Origin: Saururus chinensis
Lineage: Eukaryota; Streptophyta; Magnoliopsida; Piperales; Saururaceae
NCBI GenBank assembly: GCA_035235625.1
Contig: CP141143.1
Span: 2,896,501-2,960,500, forward strand
Direction: 5' to 3'
DNA: 64,000 bases
The notes under the pieces are model-generated. The model made no database searches and was not told where the DNA came from. It saw only the letters and a program-made list of their open reading frames with translations. Position numbers and translations under genes: made by a program. Shown one piece after another: positions 1 to 11,060 of this stretch (within the stretch, counting starts at the first letter, position 1; each line of letters starts with the position of its first letter).

Positions 1-77
1 AGCGTAATTGCTTAATAACAGTGGCAATTGGAACATTTTTTATGATTTCCTGATGATATCTGGTACATAATATGCAG

Positions 78-3000
78 GTGAAAAATGTTGGCTTCACTGG
101 CGTTTTCAGGTTGATATTTAAGCCTCTAGTGGACCAGTTTCCTTGTTTTGGAGCTGTTTGCTATTCTTTAAGAGAGAAGGTATTTGCTTCAATATATCCA
201 TTTCAACTATGAAAGATGACACATATTTTGTACTGCTTACAATTTGGCTTTCCTTTTATGGTTGCAGAAAAAACTTGATTTCACACTGAAGGTTGTAGGT
301 GGTGATATAAAAGCAATCCCTGGAATCTCCAGCGCTATTGAGGTTCAAGCAACGTCAACTTGTTGATTTTGATAGTTCTTACTCATGCATGATCAGATAT
401 ATAAACCTTTGATTTTTTTTTTCTTTCAAATTTTTTGTTATCTATGCCATCTTCCAAAGTTCAAGGCCTGTTATGGACCAGAACAGTTCAAGGGCCCCTT
501 GTTTCCTCTTTGTAATTTATCTTCTAGGACCTCCTTGGGCATGTTCGTTGGTTATGATCAAATGTTTCAGCTCCAGTTTCAAAAGATAAAACCCCCCAAT
601 AAGTGTTTGGGTACAATTGACATGCAGACATACTTGGTTTGGAGTCCAAAAGGCCCTAGAATTTTGGGACTTGGGTTCTCATATGTCTCATTTGCCTTCA
701 AATGCATTGGTTTTGGTGCATGTTTCCTTCATATTATTTACTATAACCTATTCTTTTAATAAACAAATCTACATAGAATGCCCATATTGAATATTATCTT
801 GATAATATATTCTGTCACTTAATGATGCCATCATGGACTCTCTCTTGTCCTATTTATGATACTTGTGATTTAGCTGAACTAGTTGGGTTTCTTTGTACTG
901 AAAGTACTCTTGTTTTCCCATTTTTTAACAGGAAACCATTCGAGATGCTGTTGAAGATTCCTTGATATGGCCTGTGAGGAAAATAGTTCCCATTTTACCT
1001 GGCGATTACAGGTTAATTATCATCAAAATATGCACCTTATTGTTCATTATACTCTTGAGTTGTTGTTATTATTATTATTATTATTATTATTTTGCAGTGA
1101 CCTGGAGCTTAAACCCGTGGGAACATTAGAAGTAAAGCTTGTGCAAGCAAAGGATTTAACAAATAAGGATATTATTGGTAAATCCGATCCTTTTGCTGTG
1201 CTGTATGTGCGACCACTACGTGACAGAATGAAGACTAGTAAAGTCATTGTAAGTTGAATACTTACAAATCAATCATTTATTTAATCTAAGGGAGTGAGAT
1301 TTATGCTGGTTACGTTTTATGCCCATGTAGTTTGGCCATAATGTTCTATTTTCTTCAGAACAATCAATTGAATCCAGTATGGAATGAACACTTTGAGTTC
1401 GTGGTTGAAGATGCAGAAACCCAACATTTAGTGGTGAGAGTGTATGATGATGAAGGGGTTCAGGCTTCTGAATTCATTGGCTGTGCCCAGGTGCGATTGA
1501 AAGAATTACAGCCAGGGAAAGTGAAAGATGTGTGGTTGAAACTCGTCAAAGATTTGGAGATTCAGAGAGACAACAAGTACCGTGGTCAGGTGAGGAAGCA
1601 AAAATAAGAATGTTACTATGCTTCTTTTGATTTGTAACTCTGTCATTTATGAACTTCAGTTGTGTGTTTGAAGAAGTAATTCCTTCATTCTGATCCAGTT
1701 GAACTGTGGTACAGTTTGTATGCTAGATCACACCAAATCTAGCTTGTCTGGCCTTTTACAAAAATGAGAGGTACCAATGCATTACTAACCTTAATAGATG
1801 ATGTGGCATTACATGCAATAATTTGAATGAAGTTGGTAGGTATCATAGAATATGGTAATCCTAGTATGGTGCATGGAATGTCGTATACCCAATATGTGGG
1901 CCATATATCTGTTTTGGTAGTGATACCGATATATGATATCATGGAATTCGGTTTTATCTGGATTCCAAGTATGGATGATATATTGCCAATATTGGAGATA
2001 CATCAACCTAATTCTTTTACTTTTTTTGTTCTTTGTGTCTCCCCTTCTCCCCCATTTCCAATTTGCGTCAAGGAGAAGAGGGAAGGAAGAAGAAGCCCCT
2101 GTCATGACTGGCAGGCATCGTCTGCAAAGCTCCCTCACCAATAGAGATGCCAGAAATTGTGGGAAAATGATGGTGAAAGGTGGAATCTATAGATGGAGGG
2201 GCTAAGATAATGGGGCGAGTGATTTAAGAATTAATTTAGATTGTGAAAATACATCTTAATATACATGTGGGTTGTGAAATTACTTGTCAAAACCTATATT
2301 AGGTCACAAATATCATAAATTTTGTTAGCATACGCGTATTCTTGTGATCCTATACTTATTTGAGTTGTATTTAGTTCTTCTAGACATTAGATTGTGTAAC
2401 AGCATGTTAAAAACTCTTTTTTAGGCCACCAATATCATTTTACAAGATATCTCTGATATATCCCTGTTAACTTATATCTCTCACCGACCAATATATCTCC
2501 CTGATATTTGATATGGCAATCCTTGGTATGGTGCTCATGGAATCTGATAATCCTAGTTGGGTATTAGATAGGGACCGTTGGTTTTGAGCTATTTTGTTTG
2601 AAGTAGGAAAAATTAAGTGGGATTTAAGTTATAAGAAGTATAAACTGGTAATTATGAGATCTGATAACCCAAGCTTCCTGTTAAGTGAAGTGGCCAACTA
2701 ACATGGTGTCAGAGCGGCTTTTGACTCAATTCCTGGGAGTAGTTTTCACCGTTGTTGTGTGCCTCCAGTGTGTATTCACATGCAGTGCTGGTTGGTGCTT
2801 TCACGTTCCAGAGAGTTGTTTAAGTGTGGTTAATATGAAGAGTTGGTTCCTTCTCTAATAGCTTAAGATTTTAGATGGAGTGGGTAACTAACTTGTCAAC
2901 TCAAAGCGACATTCTTTTCCCAGTTTCAAAGTTAAGTTTCCTGTTCTCTTTCTCCTCACCATTTCAAAGCAAAATAAATAAGTAAATAAAGAAAATGAAA

Positions 3001-4159
3001 ATTGCAGTGAATATGATTTTTTCTGTTGAATTTCAAATAAAATTCAAACTGCACCTTTCCATGGTGTAGTCATATTTTTTTCCCACTAAATTTGGTTTGG
3101 TTTAGTCAATTTTTTCCCACTAAATTTGGTTTGGTTTAGTCATTATATTTTTTCCCACTAAATTTGGCTGGCTCCTATGCTCATTCCATTTCTTGATTTT
3201 AGGTGCATTTGGAGCTTTTGTACGTTCCTTTTGGCATGGAGAACGGATTTGTTAATCCATTTTCAAACCCAAATTTATCCATGACTTCCTTGGAGAAGGT
3301 CATTAAAAGCACGGATGGAGCGGACACAGCTGATACCGATAGAACATCGACTCTTAGGAAAAGGGATGTCATTGTGAGAGGAGTGCTTTCTGTCACAGTT
3401 TTGTCTGCAGAAAACTTGCCTGCAATGGATCTAATGGGAAAAGCCGATCCATTTGTTGTGCTTCAAATGAAAAAAACAGAAACAAGAAATAAGACAAGGG
3501 TAATCTCTGTGAAATATTCAAAAACATAAATTTATATGAATTTCGTACTTGGAATTGAGCACTGCTTGGTTTGGTTTCTCCAGGTTGTGAATGACAGCCT
3601 CAATCCAGCTTGGAATCAGACTTTTGATTTTGTTGTGGAGGATGGTCTACATGACATGCTTACTTTGGAGGTTTATGATCATGACACTTTTGGAAAGGTA
3701 GTAACTCGGAGACATTATTATATTCAACTTCATAGTATCTGAAATTCGTGTCTAAGCTCATGAAAGATTTTGGGTCATAATGATAGAAATTATGACAATT
3801 AGAGGGCTACTAAGTAGCCAAGATTTGTTTGCCAAAAAAAATAGCAAGCTGCAGCCAGTCATCCGTAAGTGTGTATCACAATTTTATATTTTCTGACAGA
3901 CATGCATATATTCTGAAACAGAGTTTATGTAAACGTACTAGGTTTATAGTGTGCTTTTTATAAAACAGGAAGACTCTGAGTTCATTTAACTATTTTCTTT
4001 TTATTTTCCCAGGACTACATGGGAAGAGTCATCCTGACCCTCACTAGGGTAATACTTGAAGGGGAGTACAAGGATTCTTTCCCTCTGGACGGTGCCAAAT
4101 CTGGAATACTGAATCTGCATCTCAAGTGGACCCCACAACCAATTTACCGGGATCCATGA
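78..4159 (+). CDS. SYT5: Synaptotagmin-4/5-type protein (SMP-C2A-C2B), 5' end outside window
   Basis: Membrane-tethering protein of the plant SYT4/SYT5 (NTMC2 type 2) group. The SMP domain carries lipid and the C2 domains bind membranes, typically at ER or Golgi contact sites. The coding exons I can join in frame are 78-179, 268-342, 932-1011, 1098-1248, 1359-1589, 3203-3499, 3584-3697 and 4013-4159. The first two and most of the third encode the end of the SMP domain (VKNVGFTGVF, KKLDFTLKVVGGD). C2A follows, with GKSDPF and YDDEG. C2B has GKADPF and YDHDTFGKD, a full set of calcium-loop aspartates, while the third C2A loop has fewer acidic residues. The protein ends LKWTPQPIYRDP, as in Arabidopsis SYT5. 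The N-terminal membrane anchor and early SMP exons lie upstream of the window. The choice between SYT4 and SYT5 is tentative. Confidence 0.93.
1066..1091 (+). repeat. (TTA)n microsatellite abutting a splice acceptor
   Basis: About nine TTA units run directly into TTTGCAG, the acceptor of the exon starting at 1098. The repeat takes the place of the usual polypyrimidine tract of this short intron in the synaptotagmin gene. Confidence 0.9.
2537..2905 (+). mobile_element. TRIM/copia-like LTR fragment with primer-binding site
   Basis: TGGTGTCAGAGC at 2704-2715 differs by one base from the usual plant primer-binding site complementary to initiator tRNA-Met (TGGTATCAGAGC). It directly follows ...AACA, as expected at an LTR 3' end. 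The upstream part, with AATCCTAGTTGGGTATTAG and TTAAGTGGGATTTAAG, resembles short plant TRIM LTRs. No open gag or pol is present, so it is a non-autonomous or decayed copy. The outer limits are guesses. Confidence 0.5.
3074..3170 (+). repeat. Intronic minisatellite, about 2.7 copies
   Basis: Roughly 34-bp units containing TTTTCCCACTAAATTTGG, followed by GTTTGGTTTAGTCA, are repeated head to tail just upstream of the splice acceptor at 3201-3202. The last unit is partial. It is also T-rich and may contribute pyrimidines to that acceptor region. Confidence 0.85.
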
Positions 4160-4429
4160 AGAAGAGACAATGAATGACATGATTCCATGTGATGTGTTTT
4201 TGTTTTGTGCGAGTGCTATGTACAATAGTCCAGAAAGCAAATGCTGCGCCCTTGGTCCTAGTTTACTGGAGTGTTTTTTTTCTCTTTGGAAAGCTAAATC
4301 CCCATCATATACATCATGAGGCACATGTAAAAACATTTAGACGCAAGGGAGGAGATATGTAAGCAAATCTTGTATCATTTTTCATGTAAAATGTTGATAC
4401 GAGGGTAATTAGATAAGGTGTCTTTAATT

Positions 4430-5930
4430 CCACTTCTTTATCGCTCTTCAATCCCATTCGTTATCCGTATATTTTTTAAAACAAAGGTTACCATTGCACT
4501 ATGAAAGTTGAGATACTTTTATTTTTTGATTGTATAGTTGAGATAAATTTGGCATTAAATAATGTTTGGCAGTTGACATAAACAAATAGAGCTATTAATA
4601 TGAAATGAATTTTTTTTTTTAATGGAGTTATTAATTTGGGATCGATGGAGTATAAATTGTCTTTTCAAGAGAATCAAAAGTTGTAGTAGTTATTTTTGTA
4701 ACTTGTGCGCAAGTCCGATTAGGAAAATTTACTGGAGGTCGAAAACCCTAAGATCAAATTCAGTGTCATACATTCTATCCTTAATACAAATCTATGCCCT
4801 CCTAAGGGTACTTTGGATATTTGGACGTCTATTACTTATATAATTTGATCTATCATATGCAGGAGTACTTCCAAAATAGCACATACAGTGAACAATGACT
4901 GTAGTTTTTATCACAAAGGATGCAGGAAAATTTTAGTAAACGATTGTGCAAAAAATTATTTTTTAGTATTTTATAGAACGCTGACAAAATTCTATTGAAG
5001 AAACCCTGTCCCGTTCCAACAACACGTCCACCTATTAAGGGACATATTTGGGTTAAGTAAAAACCAAACCCATTTTGGGTTAATAGAAAACTAAAAGAAT
5101 TAGTCCAAAAAATATTTATCTTGTTGACCTAGCCTAACCCTGCCCTATCGGCCGGCGAACCTACATAGGTGCATAGGTTCAACATGTATGTCCCTTACAA
5201 TAATAAGGTGGCCCAACAACCTATCTCATAAGGCAAAACCTAGGCCTTATATGGGTCCTACTCAAGTTCCATCTTCCAAACGATGTAAGACTATTTATTT
5301 TCTTTTTAACCAATTCACATGTAGGATTCTCATTTACATAAAAGTGGGTTTAGGCTCTCAATACCTAGCGAGCTTGTTTACACGAGTTGCTTTTAAATTA
5401 GGCTTAGCCCAATCTCTTAGCCTTTCTCAACCTACTTTCTAAAAATCTATCTTCGACATGAATGAGAATTGACTAGATAATTATGTAAAATAATGAAAAT
5501 AAAAATATGATAGTAAAATATTAAACAGTTCCTACATAGGAAAAATATAGCTTTTGGCTTCGATGTGAAAAACTATCAGGTCTACTAGCTAATCAATGAA
5601 TGTAATGTCTTAAATTGTTCAATTATTTGTGTAAACTTGGAAAATAGAATTCATAGAGTCACTTCCCAAACGCAATATGGATTTCACAATTGTGTTCATT
5701 TTAGCCATGAGCAAACCTGAATTCATGAGTTCTCTAGAAGATTCAGCCTTAAAATATTTATAGAAGCAACCTCTTCATACTTATATATGTGATTTTTATT
5801 AGGAGTACCCTGCATACCCCATTTAAATTATTTCAAGTTATAAGAACCTCAAAAGAAATACCTACCCTAATTTACATTGCATGCATCACTGACTCATCAT
5901 AAAAATGAGGACACGATATTATCTCAATAA
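4430..5930. other. Intergenic, AT-rich; MITE-like tail and LTR remnant
   Basis: Nothing coding is convincing here. Around 4535-4650 the words GAGCTATTAATATG and GGAGTTATTAAT match the inner ends of the CTCCCTCCGTC-type elements found elsewhere in the window. Around 5030-5200 there are GGGTTAAGT and CCTAACCCTG tracts like the hAT-like repeats further on. Positions 5560-5930 probably include LTR sequence of the copia fragment that begins at the polypurine tract near 5934. Confidence 0.5.
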
Positions 5931-5933
5931 TGA

Positions 5934-7128
5934 TTCCCCCCCTCCACAATTCTGAATTATGTTGCCCCTTTTGAATATAAATCTTGAGATCTTCAGTCAA
6001 CTAGGTTAGGTTACCATTATGATGATTCTTAATGCATAGGCTTCAAGTTTATTCCCCTCGATGAATTGTTCACTTACTCCTTGGTCAAACCCTTAGTAAA
6101 CTGATACATAATATTGTCTGTTGACTTTATATACTCAATTAAAGTAACTTAACTAGATTCTAATTTTTTATAGTATTATGTCTCGACGTATATGTCCTTC
6201 CTCATGTTGATTCGTTATCACAATGGATACAAATAAGTAACATAAGTTTCCCCCACATTGGAATATCCTCTAAAAAATAATAAAGCTACTTAGCTTCTTT
6301 GCCTACTCTAACAAGTGTAATAAATTCATTCTGTTATGGATCTCGCTAGGCACGTTTGTTTAGAGGATTTCCAAAACATTATTGCATCACCAAGAGTAAA
6401 GATATACCCACTTATAGATTTTGAGTCTTTTGTATCAGATATCTAGTTTGTATCAAAGTAACCCTCAACTACTGTTGGATAACTTGTATAATACAATTCA
6501 TAGTTCAAGGTATATCTTAGATATCTAAAAACCTTAGCTGCAACCATCAATTGATTTTCCCTTAGGTTGTTATTATATTTACTTAGTTTAATTACTGAGT
6601 ATGCAATGCCTAGTTTTGTACATTTCATTATGTAATTATGACTACCAATAATTTGGAAATACTACAACTGTGAAATACTTTCACTAGTATTTTGCTTAAA
6701 TGCAATGCCACATCCACATGTGTTCTCATTGGACGATTATCATTCTTAATAAATTTCTCATGAATTTTTTCAATGTAATGAGATTGAGACAATGCATATT
6801 CATCATATGTTTTGCTAATTTTTATCCCTAGTATAACATCTACAACATCCATATCCTTTGTGTGAAACTAATTGTTTAACATCCTCTTTGTAGCTTTAAT
6901 AATTTCATCATCACTATAAAAAATGAGCATATTATCCACATATAAGCATATAATAACATAGTCATTAGTTTTTTAAAATAAACACATTTGTCTAATTCAT
7001 TGATTTTGAATCCATTTGACTTAATCATTTTGTCAAAAATTTTATGGAATTACTTTTTTGCTAGTTTCAACCCATAATGAAATTTTACAAGCATACATAC
7101 TTTGTTTTCTTGTTCTGGCATAACGAAC
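5934..7128 (-). mobile_element. Decayed Ty1-copia fragment (RT, RNase H, polypurine tract)
   Basis: Read on the minus strand from 7128 downward, broken frames show the copia order. First comes an RT start (VMPEQENKVC, LVKFHYGLK), then the RT catalytic region with YVDNML in place of YVDDML near 6940, then LGIKIS...ALSQSHY. RNase H words ([24 protein letters not shown]) reach about 6300, then weak remnants of the pol C-terminus (SRGINLKP near 6040). A G-rich polypurine tract (GTGGAGGGGGGG) lies at 5937-5948, so LTR sequence should follow below 5934. Several stops and frameshifts interrupt it. Integrase, protease and gag are missing, and the sequence stops abruptly at about 7128 against different DNA. 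It is inactive. Confidence 0.85.
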
Positions 7129-7129
7129 C

Positions 7130-7904
7130 TGTAAGGACTCTCATCATAAACTGGATTATATGTAATGTTATTTATTGGTTATGTTGTGATTTAAGTGTTT
7201 TCTGATTAAATTCGGTAGTTTTCAAAAATAAATGGGGTTTCTAAAAGCTTTAATCGAAACTAACTTTACATTTATAAGTTTTAAGTGATTTTGGGTCAAA
7301 TCTAAAATTTTTAGAATTTTTTACTGATTTTTTAAAAATTAGGGTTTCACGGGACCATGCATATGGGCCCCACCGACGAAATTAAGGTTTTTGGGTTAAA
7401 TTGTTAAATTTCCTAATTTTAGGTAAAAAACTCTATTTTTGCCCCATATTTTAATTAGGCATAGCCTAACCCCTCTTATAAAAGGAAAAGGTTGTGCCAT
7501 TCCCAAATTGAAAATAGGCTTAGCTAGGATATTAAAGTCTAATCCCCTATTAGGCCCAAAAGGGAAACAATTAGAAGTGAGTTTAGCTTAATGTTTTGAG
7601 TTTTTTTTAAAATGTTCTTAATCATATCTTTTTTATCTCAAAGTCGGAATCACGTATTTTTAGAACCGATGGACTCGTATCGATGAGCCATTCGAAACTA
7701 GACCCCACATGGCTAGGTTACCCCATACTTTCAAAGTGGGTATTACCCATATAACATATTTTCCGAAGTCATAACTTTTGTTCCTAACCTCCGTTTTACG
7801 TGTTCATGGGTTCGTTACGCTCATCTCACCGAGCTCTATTCAATACACCTAATTTTTACCACAAAAAATTATAAAAAGATTATTTAAAAATTACAGATGT
7901 TACA
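7130..7904. mobile_element. LTR-like block with TG...CA ends
   Basis: The block runs from TGTAAGGACTC at 7130 to GATGTTACA at 7904 and holds a TATA-like TATAAAAGG near 7479. It abuts the broken end of the copia fragment. I see no matching 5-bp target duplication (GAACC before, TTATT after), so it may be a truncated LTR, or one whose other flank is lost. Orientation is uncertain. Confidence 0.4.
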
Positions 7905-7959
7905 TTATTATATATATATTAATAATTGTCATGCTCTCACATGTCTTCTATAGCATTAT

Positions 7960-8025
7960 TACCCCCTCTGTCATAAATTAATAGCTACAATTGGTTTTAT
8001 AAAATAAACTAATAATAGAGGGAAT
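7960..8025. repeat. Short MITE-like remnant of the CTCCCTCCGTC family
   Basis: CCCCCTCTGTCATAAATTAA followed by TAGCTAC..., with AATAGAGGGAATA at the other end, resembles the ends of the MITE-like elements at 50.8, 59.7 and 60.8 kb. It is a small or partly deleted copy. Confidence 0.4.
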
Positions 8026-8230
8026 ATTTATTTATTTTTTAAATGAGACCATTCTACTATTATTATAACATTTTTAATTAATTTTTTATTACCCATCATT
8101 GGTTTGAGAATGAAGTGGTCTACATCAAATTTTCACCTTCATTTTATTGGACAAACACATTATCAACATATAAATATATAGCTACATATGTGTCTTGTTT
8201 GTGTCCATATATGTCCATTTACACCCCTAA

Positions 8231-8235
8231 ATAGT
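8231..8235 (+). repeat. Target-site duplication ATAGT, left copy (outer LTR)
   Basis: ATAGT sits directly before TGTAATGCCCG. The same five bases follow CCTTACA at 17917-17921. This pair delimits the whole 9.7-kb insertion. Confidence 0.85.
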
Positions 8236-8894
8236 TGTAATGCCCGCGATTTTTCATACTTATTCCTCAAAATTTACAGAAAATTTTTGTAATATAACTG
8301 CTATAAATCGGGAAATACGAAGCCTGTGAAAACAGTTTTATAAATTAAAACATAACACATCGATTTTCCCATACAAACTTTTACTCATTCAATCAAACAT
8401 CGTACGGCCAAACTAAACATCCATAGGCGCCACTCGAAAACAACCGTACAAATAAATTGCTATGATCATAGACTTTAAATACAAATCTCTCCTAGGCATC
8501 CCTAAGTGCAAGTCTCATAACAATCCACAGTCTAATCCAATCGAAAGTTCAGAAAGATAAACATCTTAATTCTTATCTCACCCAATACATCATATCGTTG
8601 CATAAATAAACTTGCAATGAGTCAAGCATATACCTGAGTCAACGAGAATCAATCCACCGCTGAAATGAGCATCCATCTCCAGGAGCTCTCCGACACAACT
8701 TGCAAAAGTCTCCCGTACAATGAGGCTAAAAAGTAGGGTAATAAGTATTTTTATACTCAGTAGGAAAATACCCAGTAGGGGAATCCAAAACAGTGAACTC
8801 ACTAAGTTCATAAATACATGCGTTTATGCAACTCAAACATGAAGTAGTCAACATAATATAATCATAATCACACACATATGCATTCAGTCATACC

Positions 8895-8962
8895 AAATGC
8901 ACCATCGTGCCAAAATCATACCAAATGCACCATCATGCCAAAATCATACCATCAAATTAAAC
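8895..8962 (+). repeat. 29-bp tandem repeat in outer LTR
   Basis: Units with CCAAATGCACCATC followed by TGCCAAAATCATA occur about twice. The inner LTR has about four units of the reverse complement at 17050-17160, so copy number differs between the two LTRs. Confidence 0.75.
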
Positions 8963-9174
8963 TTACACAAACACCCTTATTCAGGGTCTTACAAACTTAC
9001 TCATACCACTGTACGCTTACTCATACAATATAAGCATACTTGTACGACCTTACTTATACAATCATATGCTTACTTATACAGCTTACACATACTTGTACGA
9101 CTTTACTCATACAATCATACTTGTATGACCTTACTCGTATAGCTTACACAAAATCACACTTACTATCTTACTCA

Positions 9175-9310
9175 GAAACATACTCTCATAATCGTACTCA
9201 TACACATACTCTTATAATCGTGCTCATACACATACTCTTACAGTCGTGCTCATACACATACTCTTACAGTCGTACACATACTCATACTCTTATAGTCGTA
9301 CATATACTAT
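9175..9310 (+). repeat. Tandem repeat array of CTCATACACATACTCTTA units
   Basis: Units of about 28 bp made of CATACTCTTA and a CGTRCTCATACA-like part repeat four to five times. The inner LTR carries the reverse complement at about 16855-16955. Confidence 0.7.
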
Positions 9311-9539
9311 CGACCATTGAAGCTCATTACAACTAATAAGCTCCAACGTCGAATGGAAAAAAATGTCACTGGGGCAACACCTTAACCTCCGGGGAGTGAC
9401 TAGACCCCATGAACTTTTCCGAAGGTAAGGCACACCAATGTTCATGGGGCACTGGATCAAACAGGTAAGAGTAGATCCATGATACTACATACCTGAGCGC
9501 GCAAACATAAACACCCACACATAAGGGGTCATACAGTTG

Positions 9540-9680
9540 CCCACCATAATGGGTCTTATAGTGCCAATGCCACTCTTGGGCAGAAATCATACAGTGCCAC
9601 TTGGGCAGAAACATACAGTGCCACTCTTGGGCGGAATCATACAATGCCACTTTTGGGCAGAAATCATACAACGCTCCCAA
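9540..9680 (+). repeat. Tandem repeat of GCCACTCTTGGGCAGAAATC units
   Basis: Four to five short units containing CACTCTTGGGCAGAAATCAT and ACAGTGCC follow each other. A shorter version is present in reverse complement at about 16485-16560 in the inner LTR. Confidence 0.65.
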
Positions 9681-9685
9681 TAGAA

Positions 9686-9915
9686 CATCAAACGTTTGGG
9701 CTTAATACAACACACAGACCAAATCGAAAACATACGTCGCTCTCAACATAGCATCAGACGTCTGGGCTTCATACAACACACAGACAAAGTCGAAAATGTA
9801 CATCGCTCTCAACAGAGTATCAAATGTCTGGGCTTATACATCACGCAGACCAAATCGGAAACATATGTCGCTCTCAACAGAGCATCAGACGTCTCGTGCT
9901 CTATATAGTACACAG
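9686..9915 (+). repeat. About 66-bp tandem repeat, 3.5 copies
   Basis: Each unit contains CGCTCTCAACAGAGCATCAG, ACGTCTGGGCTT and CACACAGACCAAATCG in that order. The inner LTR keeps only about two units (16380-16480, reverse complement), which explains part of the length difference. Confidence 0.75.
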
Positions 9916-10624
9916 ACAACATCCCGCAGGATAAACACCATGGCAAGACATGAGAAATGCTCGACCGACTCATTATCAGCTAACTCAAACATGGAACTTA
10001 ATCCGTTGAACCCTCAAGTCTCAAACTCACAACGCTATCATTAGCTTTCTTATAATTCAAGTTTGAATTAAATAATTATGCCAAACAAACTCACAGTCCT
10101 CGACTGATCAAACCGAAGCAGGGCCCAATCGAAACCCAAGTTCGTCAGGGCAGTAGACTTCACTTAACCCGTCCACATCATGATCATAACACATCGTACA
10201 TCAAACCCTTACAGTCTTACATACCTCGCCATCCACCTTATGGCCAAATCATCTTACATTGACATCATCAAATAAAGCTCCTCAAAGCCAACCCAGTTGT
10301 TGCCCCCTTACTTATATCTCACTTATTATGCTTACTTTTTACTTCATAATCTGTACGTTATGCTTGTACAATTATGCACACTCTTACTGTTTGACAAACC
10401 TCACCTGTCATACCCATATCCACTGTTATCCGTTATACGCTTACACATCCATATCCAAATCCATACCAAACACTGACACTTCTTACCATCCATAGCTCAT
10501 ACCTTTACCCACATACACATACACATATCCATAGTATAGGCAAATAGCCATCATACATACATATGTCCATCACACATACGCATAACGTACACATACTGCC
10601 ATGCATACGTAGCTAACAAACTTG

Positions 10625-11060
10625 CTTACTAGCCATCACTGGCGCATACATATATATATTTATACAAACTTTAAACATGCACGCTAGCCATCACTAGCAC
10701 ATGCATACACATACATACATACTTCAAACATGCACGCTAGCCTTCACTAGCACATGCATACGTATCCATATACATAGCTTACCAACAAACACGCTAGCCA
10801 TCACTAGCACATGCATATATACATCAAGCATACACGCTAGCCATCAGTAGCACATGCATACATACGTCAAACATACACGCTAGCCATCACTAGCACATGC
10901 ATAATCCATACATACTTCAAATATACACGCTAGTCATCACTAGCACATACATACACATACGCTTACCAACAAACACACTAGCCATCACTAGCACCTACTC
11001 AATCAACATACGAAGCTTACCAACAAACACGCCAGCCATCACTAGCACATACGTACATCC
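10625..11060 (+). repeat. CTAGCCATCACTAG tandem array, about nine copies
   Basis: Units of about 40-55 bp share a core ACGCTAGCCATCACTAGCAC followed by ATGCATACATAC-like sequence. The core is an imperfect palindrome (CTAG-CCATCA-CTAG). The mirrored array in the inner LTR is at 15190-15605. Confidence 0.85.

Larger units (their letters stand above)
1590..3202 (+). other. Large synaptotagmin intron rich in repeats
   Basis: This 1.6-kb intron separates the C2A and C2B coding parts and is much longer than its neighbours. Positions 1827-2530 hold sequence rich in GATATAT-like words, resembling a block at 18.53-18.85 kb. Positions 2537-2905 look like a TRIM or copia remnant, and 3074-3170 is a minisatellite. 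No coding potential was seen. Confidence 0.6.

Noticed and set aside
10625-11060. Regularly spaced repeats that look a little like a CRISPR array
   Set aside because: The whole unit, including the spacers, is a drifting tandem repeat inside a plant LTR, with no unique spacers and no cas genes.
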